DNA from: Saprospiraceae bacterium
GTDB lineage: Bacteria > Bacteroidota > Bacteroidia > Chitinophagales > Saprospiraceae
Direction: 5' to 3'
Assembly: GCA_016714985.1 (NCBI GenBank)
Contig: JADKBS010000012.1
Location: forward strand, 124,001 to 188,000
DNA: 64,000 bases
In this document: positions 8,541 through 17,800 of the stretch, one piece after another
Position numbering within the stretch: the stretch's first letter is position 1
Layout of the letters: every line of letters begins with the position of its first letter
Position numbers and translations under genes: made by a program
Notes under the pieces: generated by a model
Seen by the model: only the letters and a program-made list of their open reading frames with translations
What the model was told of the DNA's origin: nothing
Databases searched by the model: none

Positions 8541-10121
8541 ATGGCAAACAAAGAAAAATTCATCGCCGACATTACGGCAGGTTACACGTTCAAAGGTGAG
8601 TCCATCGTACTCGGTGGCGCCATGCTCGAAAAGGAAAGCATCCCTGGCGCACAGGTGAAACTGCCGTTGCGCATGATGAACCGCCATGGCCTCATTGCTG
8701 GGGCAACGGGTTCTGGTAAAACGAAGACGCTGCAAATCATTGCGGAGCAACTCAGTGCCAACAGCGTGCCCGTACTGATGATGGACATCAAGGGCGACCT
8801 CTCTGGCGTGGCCATGCCCGGCCAAAGCAACCCCAAGATTGAGGAGCGCCACCAGAAAATCGGCGTACCCTTCCAAGCATTGGGCAGCCCGGTGGAGTTC
8901 CTCACCCTTTCAAAGGAAAAAGGCGCAAGGCTGCGGGCCACCGTCACGGAGTTCGGGCCGGTGCTGTTCTCCAAAATCCTCGGCCTGAACGACACGCAGG
9001 GTGGGGTAGTGGCCGTCGTGTTCAAGTACTGCGACGACAACAACCTGCCGCTGCTCGACCTGAAAGACCTGAAAAAGGTGATGCAATGGGCCATGGACGA
9101 GGGCAAGGAGGATTTCCAAAAGCAGTACGGCATGATTTCGACCTCAACAGTGGGAAGCATCATGCGCAAAATCGTGGAGTTGGAACAGCAGGGCGCCGAC
9201 ATCTTCTTCGGCGAGCGCAGCTTCGACGTGGACGACCTCTGCCGCCTCGACGAGGATGGCCGGGGCATCATCAGCATCGTACGATTGACCGATATACAGG
9301 ACAAGCCGAAGTTGTTCTCGACTTTCATGCTGCAAATGCTGGCCGAGATTTACGCCAGCTTCCCGGAGGAGGGCGATGTGGATGCCCCCAAGCTCGTTAT
9401 CTTCATTGACGAGGCGCACCTTGTTTTCGAGGAGGCCAGCGAGGCGCTGCTCGACCAGATAGAGGCCATCATCAAGCTCATCCGCTCAAAGGGCGTGGGC
9501 ATTTACTTCGTAACGCAAAACCCGGCGGACATCCCCGATGCCGTGCTCGGACAACTCGGACTCAAGGTGCAGCATGCCCTCCGTGCCTTCACAGCTAAAG
9601 ACCGCCAAGCCATCAAACTGGCTGCCCAGAACTACCCGCTCACCGATTACTATGACGTGGAAACCCTGCTCACCGAGCTTGGTATCGGCGAGGCACTGGT
9701 GACTTCACTGAACGAAAAAGGCATCCCTACGCCCTTGGCACATACCCTGCTCCGTGCGCCGCAAAGCCGCATGGACGTGCTCACGCCCAGCGAGATTGAC
9801 GGCATCATCGGCCGCTCCAACATCGTCAGGAAGTACAATGAAGTGGTGGACAGGGAGAGCGCCTACGAAATTTTGAATGGGAAAATAGAACAGGCCCAAT
9901 CCGAGGAGCGCCAATCCGAACTGACCCAGCAACGGGAGAAAGCCGAACGTGCCGTGCCCAAGCGCCAGGAAAAGAGCATGTTAGAAAAGGTGGTGAGCAA
10001 CCCGACCACCCGCCAAATCGGCAGCACCATCGCACGGGAGCTGACGAGGGGACTGCTGGGGGCGCTTGGCTTCAAGACTTCAACGAGGCGGTCTTCGACG
10101 AGGAAGTCGAGGTGGTTTTGA
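8541..10121 (+). CDS. HerA-like ATPase (DUF853 family, helicase HerA-like)
   Basis: A 526-residue P-loop ATPase of the HerA/FtsK superfamily, DUF853 branch, close to the E. coli YjgR type. Walker A GATGSGKT is at residues 54-61 and Walker B reads LVIFIDEAHLVF. A conserved FVTQNPADIPDAVLGQLG stretch and a charged C-terminal tail rich in Gln/Glu/Arg follow. The start at MANKEKF is preferred because the in-frame extension from 8466 crosses the palindrome block. No NurA or SIR2 partner is beside it, so a defence role cannot be argued from context. A DNA-translocating or protein-assembly ATPase is the likely activity; the biological role is unknown. Confidence 0.92.
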   Translation: MANKEKFIADITAGYTFKGESIVLGGAMLEKESIPGAQVKLPLRMMNRHGLIAGATGSGKTKTLQIIAEQLSANSVPVLMMDIKGDLSGVAMPGQSNPKIEERHQKIGVPFQALGSPVEFLTLSKEKGARLRATVTEFGPVLFSKILGLNDTQGGVVAVVFKYCDDNNLPLLDLKDLKKVMQWAMDEGKEDFQKQYGMISTSTVGSIMRKIVELEQQGADIFFGERSFDVDDLCRLDEDGRGIISIVRLTDIQDKPKLFSTFMLQMLAEIYASFPEEGDVDAPKLVIFIDEAHLVFEEASEALLDQIEAIIKLIRSKGVGIYFVTQNPADIPDAVLGQLGLKVQHALRAFTAKDRQAIKLAAQNYPLTDYYDVETLLTELGIGEALVTSLNEKGIPTPLAHTLLRAPQSRMDVLTPSEIDGIIGRSNIVRKYNEVVDRESAYEILNGKIEQAQSEERQSELTQQREKAERAVPKRQEKSMLEKVVSNPTTRQIGSTIARELTRGLLGALGFKTSTRRSSTRKSRWF

Positions 10122-10156
10122 CCACAATTGCTGCGCTTTGGTGTTTTATCCTAATG

Positions 10157-10202
10157 AAAGACAATCCCTGCTTCATGGTTTATGAGGCAGGGATTGTCTT
10201 TT
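10157..10202. terminator. Bidirectional terminator between convergent genes
   Basis: Arms AAAGACAATCCCTGC and GCAGGGATTGTCTTT form a 15-bp perfect stem flanked by A-rich and T-rich ends. It serves the HerA-like gene (plus) and the barrel gene at 10209 (minus). Confidence 0.8.
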
Positions 10203-10208
10203 CATGGT

Positions 10209-10901
10209 TTAAGGGCTTATCATGTACCCAAGCGAAGTCCCAAGGCTCAGGATATTCCCTTTTCCGCCATCGAAATAATATTCATCAGGTATCAAAAAGT
10301 ACTCAACCTTGCCACCAAGGGTAATATGACTTTTTTTTCCGATTGGCATCATAATCCTGAAGCCTGCCTGTGCTGAAATATTGAAGCCATTGGAAATGTT
10401 TTCAATTTGCCAGGCCCTGATAACCGGGTCTTTCAAGCCACCCCCAGTAGTTGTGGTGTTGGATATTTCATTGAAAGCCTTGTAAAATGTTAAGCCTCCA
10501 ACTGTGTGTCCCCATTTCTTAGTTTTTCCAACATCGAGCTTCATTAAAATGGGTACTCCAATATTTGATATGTTTACTTCGTTTTTCAAAGAAGTGACTG
10601 TCCCATTTATAAGGTCTTCACCGGTGAGTATTCCACCCAAGGTGTGTGAATAAGCAACCTTGGTATAATGGATGCCCGTGCCAATAAAGGTATTTTGCCC
10701 GATTTTCGAAAAGACATTCGCTTCAAGTATTAAGCCTCCATGACCGTCGAAGTTGTTGGGGAAAGTTTTTATCCTACCCCTCTCAAGCATAGGACTACTT
10801 AATGCCACGCCTGTCTGTATTTCAAATGAGTTGAATATTTGTGCATTAATGATTGATATACAAAAAATGGAGGATAAGAAAAAAAAGCATATAGCCTTCA
10901 T
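10209..10901 (-). CDS. Exported outer-membrane beta-barrel-like protein
   Basis: About 230 residues from the ATG that gives a signal peptide (MKAICFFFLSSIFCISIINAQ). The rest alternates Gly/aromatic strands such as FSKIGQNTFIGTGIHYTKV and ends LSLGTSLGYMISP, typical of small outer-membrane barrels. It is the last of three or four genes reading leftward from 13.5 kb. All are AT-richer than the surrounding housekeeping genes and all encode exported proteins. I do not recognise a named family; function unknown. Confidence 0.72.
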   Translation of the reverse strand: MKAICFFFLSSIFCISIINAQIFNSFEIQTGVALSSPMLERGRIKTFPNNFDGHGGLILEANVFSKIGQNTFIGTGIHYTKVAYSHTLGGILTGEDLINGTVTSLKNEVNISNIGVPILMKLDVGKTKKWGHTVGGLTFYKAFNEISNTTTTGGGLKDPVIRAWQIENISNGFNISAQAGFRIMMPIGKKSHITLGGKVEYFLIPDEYYFDGGKGNILSLGTSLGYMISP

Positions 10902-10917
10902 TTTTAATTTTTTTTGT

Positions 10918-11748
10918 TTAGAAATTATACCCCAACCCAATGTCAAAATTGAGGGAAAAAATCCAGTTGTCTGCGATATGAGATGATATTTCCTTTAGGA
11001 AAAATCCACTGTAAACATTGAGTGAAGCAGCACCTGAAAAGTAAAAATTGGACAAAATAGGATACTCAATTTCCACACCACTTGATATTCCAATTCTCCA
11101 GAGGCCTATTTCTACATGTCTTTTTAACTCCTTAACCAATCCTCCTGTTGCATGTAAATATTTTATTGTGCAACATCCTTCAACTCGCTTGAATGCAGAT
11201 TCATATTTAAATGTCTTAGCCCAAGCCCTATGGTAAATGCTGAATATTGGAGCTGCTGAAATTGCCAATTTGAATTTATTGTTTTCGTGCAGTTTGTACC
11301 TAAAATTCAAGGCGGCTTCATAAGATGTGGTTAAGATTTTTAATTTCTCAACATTTACTTCAGTGAATCCAAGACTGGTGACTGATTGTTGTCCGTATTT
11401 TCTGTAATTCAAATCCACCCCAATACCTAGAACGCTATTGATGAGCCTTAAATAATTAACACCATAGCCATGGTTAAGGTGAAGCTGACTGGGTGGTTCC
11501 TTTAATGCTAATTCTCTAAATTGGTAATCGCTTTCCTTTAATATATTTTTACTAAAAAAAGTCCTTGACCATTGTGTGGTATAACTAATTGCTATTTTGT
11601 TTTTGGGTGACTTTAGTTGTGTAGGTTTGATGCTTAGGCTATCTTGAGCACTGAGTGATACTTGTGTGAATAAGGAATTGATATGTTGGGCCGAGCACAG
11701 TGAAATTAAGCTGAATTGAAGAAGAACTAAAATCAATGATTTTTTCAT
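10918..11748 (-). CDS. Exported protein, probable outer-membrane beta-barrel
   Basis: A 276-residue product with signal peptide MKKSLILVLLQFSLISLCSAQ; ATG 11748 is used for this reason, although ATG 11769 would overlap the previous stop. The body contains strand-like segments (HGYGVNYLRLINSVLGIGVDLNYRKYG, broken here for length as GVNYLRLINS then GVDLNYR) and ends FSLNFDIGLGYNF, an aromatic C-terminal strand as in outer-membrane proteins. It lies 20 bp downstream of a lipoprotein gene and 16 bp upstream of another barrel gene, so all are probably one transcript. No named family recognised. Confidence 0.72.
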   Translation of the reverse strand: MKKSLILVLLQFSLISLCSAQHINSLFTQVSLSAQDSLSIKPTQLKSPKNKIAISYTTQWSRTFFSKNILKESDYQFRELALKEPPSQLHLNHGYGVNYLRLINSVLGIGVDLNYRKYGQQSVTSLGFTEVNVEKLKILTTSYEAALNFRYKLHENNKFKLAISAAPIFSIYHRAWAKTFKYESAFKRVEGCCTIKYLHATGGLVKELKRHVEIGLWRIGISSGVEIEYPILSNFYFSGAASLNVYSGFFLKEISSHIADNWIFSLNFDIGLGYNF

Positions 11749-11768
11749 GGTAATCGCTGATTTGAACA

Positions 11769-12227
11769 TCAATTTTTGTATAAATATTCAAAACTACCTT
11801 GAACATCCAATCCAAATATTACTTTTCTCTTAAGGTTCAATGAATCACTGTTAAGCGTCAAAATGTCATAAACAATATTGTCCAATTCAAGTTGGTTATT
11901 AATGAATTGCCAGCGTTTAGGAAAAGTGTCAGGTTCTAAATTGCTGCATTTATTTAAGCCGTAATAACACACCAAAACATTTTCTGGCTGAAATTCGATG
12001 GTGTCGTCTTGCCTGCAACTGTCTATGGTCATAGGCCTAATTTGTCCGCCCTCATCGATGATGCCACTATGTAAATACCATTTCTTTTGAGAAAGCAGGG
12101 TTTGGTCGAAGCTGGGTTCCATGCCATCATTCGAGTCTTTCCTGTCACAAGATGATAGGAAGATGGCCAAAGCAAATATAAAAGTTGCTGTGAACCGATT
12201 GAGGTAAATTCTTTGGAAATATGGCAT
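11769..12227 (-). CDS. Small lipoprotein (lipocalin-like)
   Basis: A 152-residue predicted lipoprotein: hydrophobic leader ending in the lipobox LSSC (Cys about residue 27), followed by an acidic linker and a compact beta-rich domain with KWYLHSGIIDEGG. The pattern LLSQKKWYL...IDSCRQDDTIEF...YDILTLNSDSLNLKRK resembles Bacteroidota lipocalin-like and DUF5004-type lipoproteins. It sits between a broken lipoprotein gene (upstream) and two barrel-type proteins (downstream). Function unknown; cell-envelope location is inferred. Confidence 0.72.
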   Translation of the reverse strand: MPYFQRIYLNRFTATFIFALAIFLSSCDRKDSNDGMEPSFDQTLLSQKKWYLHSGIIDEGGQIRPMTIDSCRQDDTIEFQPENVLVCYYGLNKCSNLEPDTFPKRWQFINNQLELDNIVYDILTLNSDSLNLKRKVIFGLDVQGSFEYLYKN

Positions 12228-12273
12228 TTCAATTTTGTTAGAAATTAAACCCTAAAATTAAGTCAATCCTCTC

Positions 12274-13510
12274 TCAAAGCTTCGTAATAACATCCCTCCG
12301 CTCGAAAGGCAATTTTTCATAATTGTTGCCGGGCAATGAATAGAAATAAGGGATACTTGGCTCATATTTCATGACAGATTGATAGCCCGGAGTGGCAGCT
12401 AATTGGGTGGGGTCAATCCCTATAAGTGATTTTTGGCTATCGGATAAAAGAGGATATTTGAAGCTCATGATTTGCTCAAATGGCCCTGTCACATTCCAAA
12501 AGCTGGAAGGGTCAGGGGTGCCAAAACTAATATTGTAGGTGTCGAAGCCTGAGCCAGTTAGGCTTATGCTTTTCCCTGGGTCTGATTCAACTACCAAATC
12601 CGTCAATGGGGCAACATATTTATTCGGGATTTCATCAGACTGAAAAGTGGTTTGGTACTGATGTGTGGTTGACCTAACTGTTACATTGGTATAGAAATCC
12701 GTGGCGAAATTTTTTGGGATGAAAATGGGGACGTCGTTGGTTCTTCAATGCTTGACCTTGCCAGCACATGGCTTTCTGAACCTTCTTTTGGCTTCCCAAT
12801 ACATAAAGATACTCAAAATCAAGCCCCTGTGGAAAGTGCATGGTCACCAACGGAGGTACTTCGGTCAAGTCTGCATACTGGACGGTGAGCGCAGAAAATT
12901 TCGAGACGCTTTTGTTCCAGTAGTAGCGGTAGGTGTCATCGCCGTGTCTGCCAAGTGAGAGGTACATGGTCATGGGGTCGTTGGTGTCATCTTTTATCTC
13001 GCATTGAATCTCATTGGGGTTGCCATTTCCGCTAGTAATATCAACGCCACCCGTGCTGCTTTCAAACACTGTTTCGTTCATATTGTACGGCAACCCTTTT
13101 ACGGTAAGTGTGGAATGTGTCGAATTGGATGCCGTGTTGAACACCGGGCCGTAGTATAGGGTGTCCCCGGTAACATTGTGGTAAGAGCCGCCAAACAGTA
13201 TAAGAGAACTGCCCAGTAGCCTTGTTGAACAGGTGGAAATCGAAATACTTCATTTCGGGGTCTCCCGTAGAGAGGATGTTCGTAGTGCCAGAGGTCAGTT
13301 CCTTGAAGTCAGCACTTTGCCCTTAAAATCGGAGATAAAAGCATAGACTTGTTGAGTGCCCCAGCCGAGGTCGTTTAATTGGGGCGTAGTGATAATCATC
13401 ATCTCATGGCTGGGCTCTTTTACGATTGGTGGGATAATATCGTCCTGCTTGTCTTTTTTGCAAGCAAACAAGGTGGAAATCAGGCAAAGCGCGAGTACAG
13501 TATTTTTCAT
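12274..13510 (-). pseudogene. Lipoprotein gene broken by three frameshifts
   Basis: One gene of about 410 codons can be rebuilt by joining four frames. 13510-13325 gives the lipoprotein signal MKNTVLALCLISTLFACKKDK with the lipobox Cys, up to FKGKV. About 13325-13205 holds ADFKELTSGTTNILSTGDPE and KYFDFHLFNK. About 13205-12745 holds GGSYHNVTGDTLYYGPVFN and on. From 12745 to the stop at 12274 comes DVPIFIPKNFATDFYTNV and on. Each junction needs a single-base change, so either the gene has decayed or the consensus has indels; the intact codon use between breaks favours the latter. The product would be a beta-rich surface lipoprotein of unknown role and the first gene of the leftward group. Confidence 0.72.
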
Positions 13511-13785
13511 GTGATAAGATTTTTTTTGCAAAAGTAGGTATGTTGTTGTTGCACTGCAAGTATTGGGGAAGCTGGGATACAAATTAGGGTAGTTCAAGAC
13601 CTATTCAGTTTGGAACGTGAATTTTGGCACAATCATGGCATTACAAAAAAAGCTAATCAATCACGAACAGCCTACTCACCCGTTAGCAAGTTCAACCGCC
13701 CAGTCAAAGCGTACTGGCAGTTTGACATTTTTTTGCATAAATGATAAAAAAATGCTGTGAGATGGCGGGCGAAAGGTTTTTTGCG

Positions 13786-13793
13786 TACCTTTG
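13786..13793 (+). promoter_or_regulatory. Putative -7 element (TACCTTTG) for the first T9SS module
   Basis: TACCTTTG matches TAnnTTTG and lies 25 bp before the PorP/SprF start codon at 13819. A T-rich stretch lies upstream but no exact TTTG box at 18-19 bp is seen. Confidence 0.45.
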
Positions 13794-13818
13794 AGCCGTC
13801 TAAATTCTACATTATCCC

Positions 13819-14781
13819 ATGAGCAGATTACAACAGTATCTGGCTTGCCTGTTATTGTGCATAGCCAACACATCCTTTTCCCAACAACTTTCCCTTTTTT
13901 CCCAATACCGGGAGAACCAGACCATCATCAATCCGGCGGCAGTGGGCAGTAGCTACCTTGGCTACGGTCAAAACCTGAGCTTGGGCTTGACCTATCGCTC
14001 GCAGTGGCAGGGCTTCGAGAATGCACCCACTACCGGTGTATTGCGTGGCGACTACCTCTTCACGGAGGGCAGCCCCGTGAGCCTAATGGCCGGAGGTTAC
14101 GTCCTCAACGACCAGACTGGCCCGACCGGCTTGACCGGGGCTTATGGCCGCATCGGTGGCCTCTTGTCCGATGACCCATACTACGGTGGCTTTTCCGTGG
14201 GGCTTTCCTTCGGCATGGTGCAGTACCGGGTGAACGGCGAGGAGGTCCGCTTGCGTGACGATGGCGACGTCCTTTCCGGGGCACAACTGAACAAGCTCTA
14301 CCCTGACGTGGGTGTGGGCGTGTTCGGTTACAAAATGCTCGACGGAGGTATATTCGATGGCGACTATGTCTATGGCGGCTTCTCGGTTCCCCAGGTCATG
14401 GGCCTCGACCTCAGCTTCGAGGACGAGACGGGCGATATTCGCACTGCCCGTGTCCAGCATTTTTACGGTATGTTGGGCTACTACAAGTTTCTTCGGAACA
14501 ATGCATTTTTGGAGCCATCCGTTTGGGTAAAATCAGCGCCCAACGTGCCCGTGAATGTGGATTTCAACCTCCGCTACCAAACGGCCCAAAGTTTCTGGAT
14601 CGGCATCGGCGGCGCCACTTCGAAGATGTTCCATGTAGAGGCGGGCTTCCTCTTGGGCGAAAACCTCGGATTTGACAATTCCCTACGTATTGGCTATGGC
14701 TACGATTATTCTTTCAACAGCTTCGGCCCCTATACGGGTGGTGCGCATGAAATCAATGTGACTTATGCCTTGGAGCGGTAA
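13819..14781 (+). CDS. PorP/SprF family type IX secretion membrane protein
   Basis: A 320-residue outer-membrane barrel of the PorP/SprF family. The signal peptide (MSRLQQYLACLLLCIANTSFSQ) is followed by the family hallmark FSQYRENQTIINPAAVGSS and YRSQWQGFENAP, and the chain ends in a GGAHEINVTYALER strand. SprF-like proteins are needed for secretion or surface attachment of type B C-terminal-domain cargo. The next gene, 96 bp downstream of this one, encodes exactly such a cargo, so the two form a cargo/anchor pair (inference from family knowledge and context). The gene has its own TACCTTTG element upstream. Confidence 0.95.
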   Translation: MSRLQQYLACLLLCIANTSFSQQLSLFSQYRENQTIINPAAVGSSYLGYGQNLSLGLTYRSQWQGFENAPTTGVLRGDYLFTEGSPVSLMAGGYVLNDQTGPTGLTGAYGRIGGLLSDDPYYGGFSVGLSFGMVQYRVNGEEVRLRDDGDVLSGAQLNKLYPDVGVGVFGYKMLDGGIFDGDYVYGGFSVPQVMGLDLSFEDETGDIRTARVQHFYGMLGYYKFLRNNAFLEPSVWVKSAPNVPVNVDFNLRYQTAQSFWIGIGGATSKMFHVEAGFLLGENLGFDNSLRIGYGYDYSFNSFGPYTGGAHEINVTYALER

Positions 14782-14788
14782 GCCAAGT

Positions 14789-14815
14789 CAGGCGGTGACT
14801 TGAAGTCACCGCCTG
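14789..14815 (+). terminator. Hairpin between PorP/SprF and its cargo gene
   Basis: Arms CAGGCGGTGAC and GTCACCGCCTG close a 5-nt loop (TTGAA) and are followed by CCTTT. The weak T-run suggests partial termination or mRNA processing between the two genes. The GGCGGT/GAAG/ACCGCC pattern recurs at 22.9 and 25.6 kb. Confidence 0.5.
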
Positions 14816-14876
14816 CCTTTCAAACCCGAAAACCTTGGAACCCTCAACCCACGAACGTCCCAATTTCTTGTTACAC

Positions 14877-17800
14877 ATGAAAAAAATAATTTTCCTGCTT
14901 TCATTCCTTTCGGTACTGCTCTCACAACAGACTTATGCGCAGCCTGGCTATTATTTTTCGCCATCCGAATTGCAAGTTGACCCAAACGAGAGTTTTTGCC
15001 TCGACCTTAGGGTGGATGAATTTACGGATATGATTGGTGTATCTTTCACCATCAGGTTCAACCCGAACGTAGTACAGTTTGAGAGTATCACCAGCTTGAA
15101 TGCCGGCGTTCCAGGCTTGAATGGTCCCAATGTTTTTGGCACTGGAACTGCGGGCTTAGGCTACATCACTTTCGTATGGACGGATGGGCAGCCTTGTCAG
15201 AGTGCGGTGGGTGGCACCACCCTCCCTGACCAAGATGTGCTTTTCTCCATTTGCTTCAAGGCGATAGGGCAATATGGTGAGCATACAGGAATAGAATTTT
15301 CAAACGACCCTATTGACATCATCTCAAGACGTGCCACAGCCCTTTGTTTTGATATAGGCGAACTATACTTGGGCAATGGCTTTGTCTCCATTGGTACCCG
15401 GCCACTCAAGATTGACATCAGCTCTGCAAGTGGCAATACAGGCGAGACCGTTTGCATTGACTTCAAGGTAAGGGACTTCAAGGACCTGATTTCCGCACAG
15501 TATTATATATTTTACGACGCCAATATTTTGGAGTTCCAGAATTTAATGAAAATGAACCTCGGCAACACGGGCGACCAGTACGAGGTGTTTCACAACTCCA
15601 TTTATAAAATGATTTCCACCAGTTGGTTCAACGACGATCTCAACGATGGGAAGAGCATACCAGATGGCACACAGATACTGCAAGCTTGTTTTAAGATTAT
15701 TGGAACTTGTGGTCAAGTAGCGCCTATTTATATTGGCCCCAATCCCAATTCGCAACCCATTGAACCGATCGAAGTAATTGACGAGATAACAGGTCAAAAT
15801 ACGGCTACTGCCATCAATATCGGCCTGTTGAGCACACCAGGTGAGGTAGCGGTCAATTGTGTTGATCCTGATGGCATTACCATCAACATGGCGGACAAAA
15901 ACGTTTGCCCAGGCCAGACCTTCACCGTGGATGTGAAAGTGGAGGATTTCAACCAGATAGCGAAGTTGATGTTCGATTTGAAGTGGAACAAGGATGTGAT
16001 TGAGTATGTAGACCCTCCTGTTTATCCAACTCAACCTGGCGGAAACTGCCTCCCGTGGTCAAGTGGATTTGATGATGGGGATGCGCTCACGCAAGGTTTA
16101 ATCCACATGGACTGGTCATCCCTAGGCCCAGGTGGCTGTAACAAGCCGGATGGGTATATCCTTTTCCGATTGACATTTAGGGTGAAAGGACCGAGTGGCT
16201 CCAGCACGAATATATCTGTGGTTGACCCCATTTTCGTGGACAAATTCGGTGGGGTCATGCCGGAGAACATTGGCATCAATACCAATAACAGCTTTGTGCA
16301 AGTTTGCACCTTGAACAGCCCGACCATCTCGGCGGAGTCCGTCAACGCCAATCCCGGCGAGAATATCTGTATTGATTTTCCGGTACAGGATTTCGGCGAT
16401 ATTACCAATTTGGAATTCACTTTGGCCTATGAAACGGCCATTCTGGAATTTACGGAGTTGATAGGTTTCAACCTCCCTGGGCTGGGCCTTTCCAATTTCA
16501 ACACAACCCAAGCCAATAATTTGGGCGTCATCGGTGTGAACTGGTCGAACCCTGCTGGCGAAACCGTGCCGGACGGCATCTCGCTGTTTCAAGCTTGTTT
16601 CAACGTTATAGGTGATATTGATTCCTGTGGGCTGATTGCTTTTGGGTCAAACCCATTCCCGATTGATGTGCAGACTTTGAGTTCCAACCAAACGGATGTG
16701 GGGCTGAATGGCCAGTCGGGGCAAGTTTGCGTCACCAATCCTTTTGTGTTCAATGTAAGTTTGCCAGAGGAATATAGCGGCCAAAACTCAACGATTTGTG
16801 TTGACCTGACAGTAGAGAACTTCAACCAGTTGACCAACATGGAGTTCTCCATCAACTGGGATGTTGATATACTCAATTTGGAATCGGTGAACCCAACCGG
16901 GGCGATACCCAATTTCACTGCTAGCAATTATGATGACACCGATGCTGCCGATGGAAATTTATCCATTGACTGGGCGGCGGCCAACCAAGTGTTGGGTTTT
17001 TCCGTCCCAAATGGAACGAGCATTTTGGAATTATGCTTTAGGGTGCGGGGGCAGTCGGGAGAGTGCAGCCCTATTTCTGTGAGCGGTTACCCAAAGCCAA
17101 CAAAAATTACCAGTGCCACCACTGGCCAAACCCTACTGAATATGTCCTCCGATGAGGGCCGAATTTGCGTCAGCGGCGCAATGAGCCTCAGCAGCTTTAC
17201 TGTCACAGAGGTAACCTGCGGCGGCACACCCAATGGAACGATTGACATTGATATAATTGGTGGCTCTGGCCAATACGCTTACCAATGGTCAGGCCCTTGT
17301 GCCAATCCCACTGCCGCCGACCAAACCAACCTTTGCGTTGGGAACTACGTGGTGACAGTGACGGACGTGCTTAACCCCACCCTCAAAATTATCAAGCCCT
17401 TCAATGTTGTTTACTCAACGGATGCCATATTTGCCAATGCGGGGCGTGATACAACCTTCTCCTGTGGTACCTTCTCAATGATATTGAATGGTACTGGTTC
17501 GACATTAGGGCCAAACATCAGCTATTTATGGGAAAACCTTGGTAGTGGACTGGTATTGCCCAATCCTCCCGGCAATTCGACGAGTTTGACGCCTGAAGTC
17601 ATTGGAGGTAGCCGTTACAGGCTCACCGTAATTGGCCCTGGCTGCGTGGATAGGGACACGGTTCAAATCGCCGCTGCGCAAATCCCTGTTGCCTATATTG
17701 ACAGCCTACCAGGTAAACTGAGCTGTTTGTCGGATACCATTGAATTGGACGGCTCGCTTTCGCCCGTAGGTTTCGACCCTATCTGGACAGGCCCAGCAGT

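Noticed and set aside
8541..10121. HerA-SIR2 or HerA-NurA defence system
   Set aside because: The protein is of the DUF853 branch and neither neighbour resembles SIR2, NurA or another defence effector.
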